A stretch of DNA of 6,023 nt from Candidatus Aenigmatarchaeota archaeon. GTDB lineage: Archaea > Aenigmatarchaeota > Aenigmatarchaeia > CG10238-14 > SpSt-28. Shown here piece after piece: positions 1 through 6,023 of the stretch (position 1 is its first letter; each line of letters opens with the position of its first letter). The notes below the pieces were generated by a model. It did no database searches and was not told the DNA's origin. It saw only the letters and a list, made by a program, of their open reading frames with translations. Location: the NCBI GenBank assembly GCA_025058985.1, contig JANXEB010000013.1, positions 1 to 6,023 of the forward strand. Direction: 5' to 3'. Made by a program: the position numbers and the translations under genes.

Positions 1-2
1 TA

Positions 3-369
3 GGAAAGGATAACGATTTGATAATGATTTTAGAACAAGAGAAAGAAAGAGGCTTAAACCTATCTCAGCATATAAGGACTCTGTTAAAGCATTATTTCTT
101 TGGTTCTGATAAGAAGTTTAAGCTAAGATTACCCACTTCTCTGCTATTTTTATTACCATGCAAAGGTAAAAAAAGTGGAAATAGAAAAAGAGATGGAAAA
201 AGTAGAAGTAGAAAAGAAAAAAGAAGAAAAGAAAAAATCATGGGTAGAAACAAAAAAAGCAGAATTTTACAAGTGCTTAAAATTTTGGCTATACAACTTA
301 CCAGAAGAAAATATTAGAAAAGAAGTAGAATATCTCAATTTTCTCCGTAGAAATAATTTTTGTTCCTAA
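3..369 (+). pseudogene. 5'-truncated small gene with a frame change; possible ribbon-helix-helix protein remnant
   Basis: The gene enters from the left edge and no credible start is visible; TTG at 18 or ATG at 24 are the first in-frame candidates, but the frame is open to base 3. From 3 to about 167 the frame starting at base 3 reads like protein, including GLNLSQHIRTLLKHYF, an amphipathic segment like the last helix of ribbon-helix-helix (Arc/MetJ-type) DNA-binding proteins. After the A7 run at 168-174 this frame becomes an implausible Arg/Lys/Ser string, while the frame from 175 becomes convincing: a Glu/Lys-rich stretch, then WVETKKAEFYKCLKFWLYNL and a stop at 367-369. Removing one A from the run joins the two into one protein of about 121 visible residues. 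The exact shift point could be anywhere between the frame-1 stop at 124-126 and about 175. It may be a real mutation, transcript slippage, a sequencing error, or two overlapping small genes. The protein's function is not established; any DNA-binding role is inferred from the short helix similarity. Confidence 0.5.
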
Positions 370-382
370 CTATAAAACTTAG

Positions 383-406
383 AACTTTAGAACACTTAAA
401 GTTTTT
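383..406 (+). terminator. Weak AT-rich hairpin followed by T's
   Basis: AACTTTA (383-389) and TAAAGTT (397-403) are perfect inverted repeats around a 7-base loop, and the T's run on to 406. The hairpin begins 14 bases after the stop codon at 369. With only one G-C pair the stem is weak, and archaeal termination depends mainly on U-rich tracts, so the T run may matter more than the hairpin. An alternative pairing of AAAACTT (374-380) with AAGTTTT (399-405) exists. Confidence 0.35.
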
Positions 407-499
407 GGATGTTTAAAGCATGATTTTCAACAAAAATGAGTTTGTAAAAACTTTGAAAAACCACTGTAGATTAAATAAGAGATATTTTTGATTAAAGAG

Positions 500-520
500 T
501 CCTTTTTCTCTTTATCTTCT
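500..520 (+). terminator. T-rich tract, possible archaeal termination signal
   Basis: The segment is dominated by T (CCTTTTTCTCTTTATCTTCT) and lies well before the nurA promoter. Archaeal RNA polymerase commonly stops at U-rich tracts without a hairpin, so this could end transcription from the left. Such tracts arise by chance in AT-rich DNA. Confidence 0.25.
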
Positions 521-582
521 AAAAAACATCAAGCGATAAATATTTCAAGGTGATTTAGGATTAAAGAAGGAAGAATATTCGC

Positions 583-623
583 AGATAAAAGCTTTAAGTC
601 TTTGGAATTAGATAAAAGCTTTT
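583..623. repeat. Two 13-bp direct repeats with an AAAAGCTTTT palindrome
   Basis: AGATAAAAGCTTT occurs at 583-595 and again at 610-622, 27 bases apart start to start. The core of the second copy, AAAAGCTTTT (614-623), is a perfect 10-bp palindrome; the first copy is palindromic over AAAGCTTT. The pair ends about 38 bases before the TATA box of nurA, a position suited to an activator or repressor dimer bound twice at roughly 2.5 helical turns. The regulatory role is inferred only from position and symmetry. Confidence 0.35.
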
Positions 624-653
624 AAAATATCCAAATTTCCAAAACTTATTAAT

Positions 654-670
654 CGGAAAATTTAAATATA
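654..670 (+). promoter_or_regulatory. Archaeal BRE/TATA promoter of the nurA operon, leaderless
   Basis: CGGAAAA (654-660) fits a TFB recognition element and is followed directly by TTTAAATA (661-668), a good archaeal TATA box. The box centre is about 30 bases before the A of the nurA ATG at 695. With the usual spacing of 26-27 bases to the transcription start, the mRNA would begin at about 691-695, giving a leader of 0-4 bases. The lack of any Shine-Dalgarno sequence before 695 agrees with a leaderless message. Confidence 0.7.
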
Positions 671-694
671 ACTTCAATTTAACTGTAATAAACT

Positions 695-1789
695 ATGGAA
701 TATGAAGAATTGAAGGAAAGACTCAAAAGAATAGAATTCAATAAGACTGAACCTGAAACACTTATCCAACTTATTGATTCGGCACAAAGAAAGGGTGAGA
801 AGGTTCAAGGAGAGTTAAAAAAACTAAGAAATTTAACTGAAAAAATTATTGAAACCCTAAATCAAAAAGATTATTTCAAACTAAATAAAAATGTAATTGA
901 GAACAAGGTGGTAGCGATAGGTATAGATGGAAGTAACCAACTCGTGGGCGGTATTGGTGGAAAGTGGTATTGTTTTTGGAGTGTTGCCATGATAATATTC
1001 AAGGATGGAATAAACTCCATTCCAGGAGTCCAAGTTTCAGCAGGAATAGAAGAAATTGATGAACAAAAAAATCCAAATGTTATGTTAGAAGCCGAGATTG
1101 GGATGTTAACAGCAGAATCAAAAGCTATCTTAAATTGGGGAAGTAGGGGCATAGAATCTTTTGTTTTTATAGACGGCCCAATTGTAGACCCCCCGTTTTC
1201 ATTCCATAGCGACAGAGAATACATAAAATATCGATGTAGAGCCTTAAAGGAATGTATAAAAAACTCGATAGTTATTGGGTGCGTTAAAAAAGTTCGTGAT
1301 AGGTTTTTTATCGATATTATGAAAGAAGATTATGGTATTAAAGAGGTTGAGAATTTTCCAACGGATCAACACTTGATGCTATTTCTTTTTAAAAAATTAA
1401 GGCAACGCAACTTAGTTGGGTCTTTATATACTCCTTGGTTTGACCTTTCTAAGCTTGATTTGGCACCATATAAAGAATACAAGAAAGAGGGAATTTATGT
1501 AGTCACCTTTTTCTATGAAAAGGAAATAAACTCGAATATTCTAAGAATAGATGTTCCTTTTGATTTCCAACCATCTGAAAATATAGCTTTGGTCGAGTTA
1601 AAGATAGGTAAGATTATTAATGCGTTGGATCAATGGACTTATCCCGGACAGGATCCATTGCCTATTTTATTAGCACATGAAAAGTGTAATATAAGAAAGG
1701 GGGCAGCAGAGATTCTCTACGAAGAAATATTGACGAAAAGTAAGAGCTTAGACCCCCTCGAACAACTTATTACAAGTAAGATGAGGTGA
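695..1789 (+). CDS. nurA: NurA-family 5'-3' DNA nuclease
   Basis: NurA is a metal-dependent nuclease, dimeric in characterised archaeal members, that docks on the HerA hexamer and degrades DNA fed to it by HerA. This 364-residue protein shows the family's pattern: an acidic residue in IGIDGS (D78), then glutamates in MLEAEIG (E132/E134), FVFIDGP (D160), a segment IVIGCVKKVRDRFF (192-205), and a C-terminal Tyr-Pro ... AH signature (Y316-P317, H328 in LLAHEK). These are the expected metal-binding and active-site positions, so the enzyme is probably active. The first 70 residues are a charged helical extension, likely coiled coil. Length is normal to slightly long for the family. The ATG at 695 is fixed by an in-frame TAA at 689-691 and by the promoter position; there is no ribosome site, as expected of a leaderless gene. 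The stop lies inside the ribosome site of herA, so the two are translationally coupled. Unusually, nurA comes first and mre11/rad50 are absent on the visible side. Confidence 0.9.
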   Translation: MEYEELKERLKRIEFNKTEPETLIQLIDSAQRKGEKVQGELKKLRNLTEKIIETLNQKDYFKLNKNVIENKVVAIGIDGSNQLVGGIGGKWYCFWSVAMIIFKDGINSIPGVQVSAGIEEIDEQKNPNVMLEAEIGMLTAESKAILNWGSRGIESFVFIDGPIVDPPFSFHSDREYIKYRCRALKECIKNSIVIGCVKKVRDRFFIDIMKEDYGIKEVENFPTDQHLMLFLFKKLRQRNLVGSLYTPWFDLSKLDLAPYKEYKKEGIYVVTFFYEKEINSNILRIDVPFDFQPSENIALVELKIGKIINALDQWTYPGQDPLPILLAHEKCNIRKGAAEILYEEILTKSKSLDPLEQLITSKMR

Positions 1790-1790
1790 G
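1783..1790 (+). promoter_or_regulatory. Ribosome binding site deciding the herA start
   Basis: GAGGTGAG overlaps the nurA stop codon (TGA, 1787-1789) and ends 4 bases before ATG 1795, an ideal Shine-Dalgarno distance. This favours ATG 1795 over GTG 1786, which lies inside the motif and has only a weak AAGTAAG upstream. Confidence 0.65.
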
Positions 1791-1794
1791 AACA

Positions 1795-3471
1795 ATGATC
1801 CGTGAAGAAAATGCTATCGGGATAATTTTAAGTGGTGCAAGTACAAGCGAAGCAAGTTGCCAACTATTTAAAAGTGCAGAAAAAGGGAAGATAAAAGAGG
1901 GTATGCTTTTAATAATTATTTCGAGCGATAGAAAAATACTTTGTAGAGTTTCTCAAATAATCCCCTATAATGCCTTCTATACTGAAGGTGACGTTTGGAG
2001 CGAAGCGAGAAGAGAGGGTAAATCAATTCCAGAAACTGTTGCTCGACAATATGAGATTTGTAAATTGGAACTGCTAATGGAGATACCTAAAAAAGAGATC
2101 GATTACCCTCCAAGACCAGGAGACATTGTTGTTAAGATTGAACCAGAAAGGTATACAAATTATGAAGAGGAACTATTTGGTATTTCGAAAGATAGAAAGT
2201 TATCTAATAGAGACTATAAAGGAATTATTAAATTCGGTTCACTTAGTGGATACGGTAAGTTACCAGTTCCTCTGGATGTTGAAAAGATACCAATGCATTT
2301 AGCTGTTTTTGGAGTTACTGGTAGTGGTAAATCATTTAGTACTGGATATTTAATTGAAAAACTTATGCATATACCGAAAAGCGATACAGAAAGTACATCT
2401 TATCCGATGATAGTAGTTGATGCACATGGGGATTATATAGATTATGTAAATTACGTAGAAAAAGAAGGTTTAGAAAATTTAGAGTGGATAAAATCAGCTG
2501 GTGTTTATAGATACGTCTTTCCTAAAATTTATTCAAATTATAAATTTAGAATAAAAAAATTTATAAAACCAATAGCCATCTGTCTTGATTTTCTCAATCA
2601 TCGAGATTTGGCAGAAATTATAGTGACATATCTTAAAGGGACTACTGAAGGTGCAGAACAACAGATTAGTGGATTGATTAGAGTTTTTGAACTGCTCCAT
2701 GATGATGGATACAACTCCTTACATGAACTCATTTGTAGAAATAGAGAGACAGTTTTGGAATACGTGGGAAGATTACGTAATGAAGAATTTCATCAAGCTA
2801 CGATTAGGGCTATAACAAATCAATTAACTGAATTTTTTAAATTAGAGGAAAATTACAGATTATTGTCCTCCGATTCACCATTAAAAAATGAAGATTTTGT
2901 TGATGAGATTACAAAGAACAGATTTTTAATAGTATTAGACTTTTCAGCAGAAGGGGCACCAGGTGTAGATTTGAAAACAAAACAAGTTGTAATAACATAT
3001 TTGGCTACAATTTTATTTGATAAGTTTACAAAATATAAAGTGAATGGAATCCAAAAGCATCTATTATTTATAATTGAAGAAGCGCAAAATTTTTGCCCGG
3101 ATAAATCTTACCCCATATCTTCTAGCTTAGCGCATTCGAAACTTTCTGCAATAGCTACTCAAGGTAGAAAATTTGGTTTAGCTCTTTGTTTAGTTTCTCA
3201 GAGACCTTCTTTTGTTGATAGAATCGTTCTTTCAATGTGCAACACCTTCTTTATTCATAGAGTATCTCCTGAGGACGTTAGTTTTGTAAAAAGTGTGACT
3301 GGTGGTTTACCTCCATCACTTGCAGCAAGCCTTACGACATTGGATACCGGTGAAGTAATTATTAGTGGACAGATGGTTCCGGTACCATTTCCTTTAGTTG
3401 TGAGGGTTCCAAAAGAAGATAGAAAAGTTAAACCGACAATAGGCGAAACTAATGTTATAGATAATTTGTAA
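1795..3471 (+). CDS. herA: HerA-family hexameric DNA translocase/helicase ATPase
   Basis: HerA is a ring-shaped FtsK/HerA-superfamily ATPase that moves along double-stranded DNA and works with NurA. From ATG 1795 the protein has 558 residues; GTG 1786 would add three (numbers below count from GTG 1786). Residues 10-120 form the N-terminal HAS barrel, with PRPGDIVVKIE closing it. The ATPase core has Walker A FGVTGSGKS (175-183, K182), the family's VDAHGDY motif (211-217), Walker B LLFIIEEAQ (427-434, E431/E432), TQGRKFG (458-464) with a likely arginine finger, the sensor-like SQRPS (471-475) and CNTFFIHR (485-492). The C-terminal brace ends with GEVIISGQMVPVPFPLVVRV, as in other HerA proteins. 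All key residues are present. An in-frame TAA at 1777-1779 prevents a longer start. The gene is coupled to nurA and followed 14 bases later by the ATPase gene, which implies one transcript and one machine. Bacterial HerA-like defence ATPases share this core, but the adjacent NurA makes a true HerA the best call. Confidence 0.92.
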   Translation: MIREENAIGIILSGASTSEASCQLFKSAEKGKIKEGMLLIIISSDRKILCRVSQIIPYNAFYTEGDVWSEARREGKSIPETVARQYEICKLELLMEIPKKEIDYPPRPGDIVVKIEPERYTNYEEELFGISKDRKLSNRDYKGIIKFGSLSGYGKLPVPLDVEKIPMHLAVFGVTGSGKSFSTGYLIEKLMHIPKSDTESTSYPMIVVDAHGDYIDYVNYVEKEGLENLEWIKSAGVYRYVFPKIYSNYKFRIKKFIKPIAICLDFLNHRDLAEIIVTYLKGTTEGAEQQISGLIRVFELLHDDGYNSLHELICRNRETVLEYVGRLRNEEFHQATIRAITNQLTEFFKLEENYRLLSSDSPLKNEDFVDEITKNRFLIVLDFSAEGAPGVDLKTKQVVITYLATILFDKFTKYKVNGIQKHLLFIIEEAQNFCPDKSYPISSSLAHSKLSAIATQGRKFGLALCLVSQRPSFVDRIVLSMCNTFFIHRVSPEDVSFVKSVTGGLPPSLAASLTTLDTGEVIISGQMVPVPFPLVVRVPKEDRKVKPTIGETNVIDNL

Positions 3472-3473
3472 AT

Positions 3474-3480
3474 GGAGGTG
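3474..3480 (+). promoter_or_regulatory. Strong ribosome binding site of the third operon gene
   Basis: GGAGGTG, the best Shine-Dalgarno match in the window, starts two bases after the herA stop and ends five bases before ATG 3486. It fixes the start of the large ATPase gene and shows that this gene is translated from the shared operon mRNA. Confidence 0.8.
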
Positions 3481-3485
3481 GGAAA

Positions 3486-6023
3486 ATGTATACAATAGCA
3501 TTTAAAAAACTTCCGAGCGATGCAGGAGTTGTTTTTGAAGGATTTGAAAAAATTTCAATAGAAAGTAGATTAAAAGTTAAAAAAGAGTTAGAAGACTTTT
3601 TAAGTATACTAGAAATCGAAAGAAAACCAATAGTAAGAGTTATTGTAGGAGAATGGGGAGAAGGAAAAACAGATGCATTTAAGAGATATATTGAGCCCGA
3701 GAGTAAAAGGATTAACTATCTTCCTCTTTTTGTTTCAGCATCTACACTTTCTAACTCTTTTAAAATGCCTGAAGTAGAAAAATTGATCTCTGTAACACCC
3801 CTACCATCGCTTCAATTTTTAGTAGCACTGTTTACAAGTATAAAAAGCGAATCAGAAAGAGAAGAAATACCTGATCACTACGAATATAGTGATCCAAATA
3901 ACTTTGTTGAAGACTCTATAAAGTGTTTACTCGCGAGAGGAAAAAAGATTATAGTTTTTATAGATGAATTTGAAGAATTGCTTTTAGATATGGAAATTCT
4001 AAAAAAGATAATTTCGGGTATTAAAGAAATCATTAATGGACAATTTAGGCCAATCTATGAGGGTGGCAAATTTGAAGGTTGTTTACACTTTGTAATAGCT
4101 GCAACCCCAGATGCCTTCTATAGACTCCAAGTTAGTGACGAGACATCCTTAATCTTTGGAGGATTAGGAAGAAGAATTGGAGTGATATATTTACCAGAAG
4201 TCAAAAAATATGAGTGTATTCCTTTTATGTGGAAATTATTGAAATACTGTTTTGACGAAAATTTACCGACAACTCTTCCAATAAAAAGTGTAGGAATTTT
4301 ACATGGTATTTATAGAATAGCTCATGGAAATCTTGGCAATATCGTAAGTAAGTTAACGAGGTTAATGAATAGGGCAAAAAATGAAGTACCAGAGATAGAC
4401 AAGATGAAAATTATTGACTACGAACTTTTTATAGATTTCTTTAGGGGTGAAAATATATTCGTGTATGGAGGCTCCAGCCAATGCATTGATAACGAAAATT
4501 ATAGTAAAATTTTAAGTATAGTTAGAGATCAAAAAACAAGTATTCTTGGGGAGTATTGTACAAAAACTTTGAATTTATTGATAGGTGAATACAAACCATT
4601 TTCGCAGGATGAAATCGGAGAGAGAATTAAACCAAATTATAAAGTTCCAGACATTATTAACATAATAAACAATACCCTACAAAGAAAATTAGGCATACTT
4701 AGATCAATTTTAACTGTCGCGAAGTTGAAAGAGGAGTATAGTTTGGAAGAAGTAAAAAATAAGTTGTCTGAATTTATTACCAAAGAAAGAGACACAGAAA
4801 TTTTAAAGATAGATAATTACGTTGAGAAAATAGAAGAAGTTATAGATAGAATGGTCTTCTATAATATATCACAGAATAATGAATTAAATCAAGAAATTTA
4901 CTTACCAGTAGATGAAGATAGTATTCTATCGTTTTTCGAAGGTATAACTGAAGATAGGGCGACCGAAATAAAAAATAAGTTTAGAAAACTTTGTAGTGAT
5001 GAAAAATACTACTTAGCTAGTGACGAATTGCTTTCTCAAATATATCCAACGCCAATTCCAAAAGAATTAGATTTTATAAAAGATCGAGAATTAAAAATGA
5101 AATTATGGAGAGAGATTACAAGAAGATTAGCGGAAGAATATAGAAGATCCATTATTAGTGCTTTGTTGGAAGTTTTTAAAGGATCTAAACTTTTTAGAGT
5201 ATCCAAAAAAATAGAAGAGAAAAATTTAGGTTTATTGGATATTAGTCTAAATGAAAACGAAGCAAAGATAAATACACTCCTCTATGCTGCTAATGGCGAT
5301 CTTACAGCAGAAGATGTTGAGGAGATTCATCGGTATATTAAAAGTTGGGAAAAAACACCTATTCACATGGTTTTAATTGTATATACTGGGGAAATTACAG
5401 AGAAAGCTAAAGAGAAAATTGAAGAGAAAGAACTTGGAGAGAATGGGGATAATTTAGTATTGTCAATTAAATTGCATCCAACATTGGTTAAGATAATAAT
5501 GGTAATTTATAGAGCTACTTCAAAACATTATAAAGAAATCGAGGAATCATTACTAAAGAAAGAAGTTGAAAAAATTGTTCAGGAAAAAATTGAAATTGAT
5601 AAGAAGCTAGAAGATTGGCTCAAGGATCAAAAATCTCGTGGTATGGTTGTAGACTCTCCTATACTTAAGTATACAAATACTCCAGCAGGGCTTGGAGATG
5701 GACTAAAATTCTATATAAATTTTATTGAGGACTATCTAACTCCAAAAGAAGTTTTTGATAAAAATATAGAAAATTTATACAAATTTGTAAAGTATGGAAC
5801 CCGCATCGGGCTTTTTCCTGACATAGAAAGCGTAAAAACTCTGGAAGATATATCTAAAGATCTTAAATATAATGGATTTTTGAAGGATAGAGACGGCAAA
5901 TATAAAGTCATTGACCATCCTGTAGAAAAAAGAATTCTTAAAATGATAACTTTAAAAAGAGGAAAAATAGGTATTAATGATTTAGAAAGTTACTTCATAA
6001 TTACTAGTTCATATAAACCGATC
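3486..6023 (+). CDS. Large AAA+-like P-loop ATPase with multi-domain C-terminal region; 3' end outside window
   Basis: The frame from ATG 3486 is open for 846 codons with no stop before the window ends. I do not recognise the family. The N-terminal 250 residues are a P-loop ATPase: Walker A GEWGEGKT (55-62, K61), Walker B KIIVFIDEFEELL (154-166, D160/E161), a sensor-1-like FVIAATPDAFYRL (202-214) and GGLGRRIGV (225-233), where R229/R230 could be the arginine finger. This order resembles ORC/Cdc6-, KAP- or STAND-like AAA+ ATPases and the ATP-binding subunits of defence systems such as BREX. Residues 260-310 look like the AAA+ helical lid. Residues 360-560 are mostly helical. Residues 580-675 form an alternating strand/helix block (LLDISL, INTLLYAA, HMVLIVYTGEI, NLVLSIKLH) that recalls a Mrr-like restriction-endonuclease fold; D585 is present, but the usual ExK/QxK is replaced by Asn-Thr-Leu (596-598). 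Residues 680-718 are a charged coiled coil, and 785-846 look like winged-helix DNA-binding segments. No signal peptide or membrane helix is seen, so it is cytoplasmic. It probably regulates or recruits the NurA-HerA nuclease to target DNA; that role is inferred from the operon only. Confidence 0.8.
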   Translation, partial: MYTIAFKKLPSDAGVVFEGFEKISIESRLKVKKELEDFLSILEIERKPIVRVIVGEWGEGKTDAFKRYIEPESKRINYLPLFVSASTLSNSFKMPEVEKLISVTPLPSLQFLVALFTSIKSESEREEIPDHYEYSDPNNFVEDSIKCLLARGKKIIVFIDEFEELLLDMEILKKIISGIKEIINGQFRPIYEGGKFEGCLHFVIAATPDAFYRLQVSDETSLIFGGLGRRIGVIYLPEVKKYECIPFMWKLLKYCFDENLPTTLPIKSVGILHGIYRIAHGNLGNIVSKLTRLMNRAKNEVPEIDKMKIIDYELFIDFFRGENIFVYGGSSQCIDNENYSKILSIVRDQKTSILGEYCTKTLNLLIGEYKPFSQDEIGERIKPNYKVPDIINIINNTLQRKLGILRSILTVAKLKEEYSLEEVKNKLSEFITKERDTEILKIDNYVEKIEEVIDRMVFYNISQNNELNQEIYLPVDEDSILSFFEGITEDRATEIKNKFRKLCSDEKYYLASDELLSQIYPTPIPKELDFIKDRELKMKLWREITRRLAEEYRRSIISALLEVFKGSKLFRVSKKIEEKNLGLLDISLNENEAKINTLLYAANGDLTAEDVEEIHRYIKSWEKTPIHMVLIVYTGEITEKAKEKIEEKELGENGDNLVLSIKLHPTLVKIIMVIYRATSKHYKEIEESLLKKEVEKIVQEKIEIDKKLEDWLKDQKSRGMVVDSPILKYTNTPAGLGDGLKFYINFIEDYLTPKEVFDKNIENLYKFVKYGTRIGLFPDIESVKTLEDISKDLKYNGFLKDRDGKYKVIDHPVEKRILKMITLKRGKIGINDLESYFIITSSYKPI

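Larger units (their letters stand above)
370..694. other. Non-coding spacer before the nurA operon
   Basis: This is a very AT-rich stretch of 325 bases between the broken small gene and nurA. It holds a weak hairpin (383-403), a T-rich tract (500-520), a duplicated AAAAGCTTT palindrome (587-623) and the BRE/TATA promoter (654-670). No tRNA fold, C/D-box pair, CRISPR repeat or convincing gene was seen. The only short open frame of note, 420-491, has no ribosome site and is not believed. The length is generous for an archaeal intergenic region and leaves room for regulation of the operon. Confidence 0.7.

Noticed and set aside
175..317. Continuation of the frame from base 18 down to the stop at 315-317 as a real protein end
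   Set aside because: After 175 it is an Arg/Lys/Ser string typical of an out-of-frame reading of GAA/AAA-rich coding DNA; the frame ending at 369 fits coding sequence better.
420..491. Short plus-strand frame of 23 codons (MIFNKNEF...)
   Set aside because: No ribosome site or TATA box at leaderless distance, no recognisable motif, and frames of this length are expected by chance.
370..694. CRISPR array, tRNA or C/D-box small RNA in the spacer
   Set aside because: No regularly spaced repeats beyond the single 13-bp pair, no cloverleaf-like segment, and no C-box/D-box pair was found by eye.
640..694. Bacterial sigma-70 promoter before nurA
   Set aside because: TATAAC (667-672) could pass as a -10 box, but no good -35 is at the right spacing and no ribosome site precedes the ATG; the BRE/TATA reading explains both spacing and lack of ribosome site.
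871..1224. 117-codon open frame on the minus strand
   Set aside because: It lies wholly inside nurA, antisense to its conserved motifs, has no promoter or ribosome site, and its composition is what a shadow of nurA would give.
1786..3471. HerA read as an FtsK, VirB4 or conjugative ATPase
   Set aside because: The HAS barrel, the VDAHGDY motif, the EEAQ Walker B and the C-terminal GEVIISG brace, together with adjacent NurA, are specific to HerA; no membrane segments are present.

Overview
The window looks like a piece of an AT-rich archaeal genome, probably thermophilic and possibly a crenarchaeote (Thermoproteota). Three things point there. The first gene of the operon has no Shine-Dalgarno site, but an archaeal BRE/TATA pair lies about 30 bases before its ATG, so the transcript should be leaderless. 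The two genes behind it carry GGTG-type ribosome sites, a division of labour known from Sulfolobales. The operon is built on NurA and HerA, which are core archaeal proteins. Arg is mostly AGA and Ile often ATA. The species cannot be named from this sequence, and a thermophilic bacterium is not strictly excluded.

Layout: (1) Bases 3-369 hold the 3' part of a small gene whose reading frame changes near a run of seven A. Its N-terminal visible part resembles the final helix of a ribbon-helix-helix DNA-binding protein, and its C-terminal part is a very charged Lys/Glu segment ending at 369. (2) Bases 370-694 are non-coding. They hold a weak AT-rich hairpin just after that gene, a T-rich tract, a repeated AAAAGCTTT palindrome and the BRE/TATA promoter. 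(3) Bases 695 to the end are one tight plus-strand operon: nurA nuclease (695-1789), herA translocase (1795-3471) and a large P-loop ATPase gene (3486 to beyond 6023, at least 846 residues) that runs off the edge.

How it may work: NurA and HerA are known to form a complex in which the HerA hexamer pumps DNA into the NurA nuclease. In most archaea they sit with mre11 and rad50 and process DNA ends. Here neither mre11 nor rad50 is between or before them. Instead the pair is followed by an AAA+-like ATPase with a long C-terminal region that appears to include a degenerate restriction-endonuclease-like fold, a coiled coil and winged-helix-like segments. This order suggests a specialised nuclease-translocase-ATPase module, perhaps for defence against foreign DNA or for a mobile element. 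That role is an inference. The NurA and HerA assignments rest on clear motifs.
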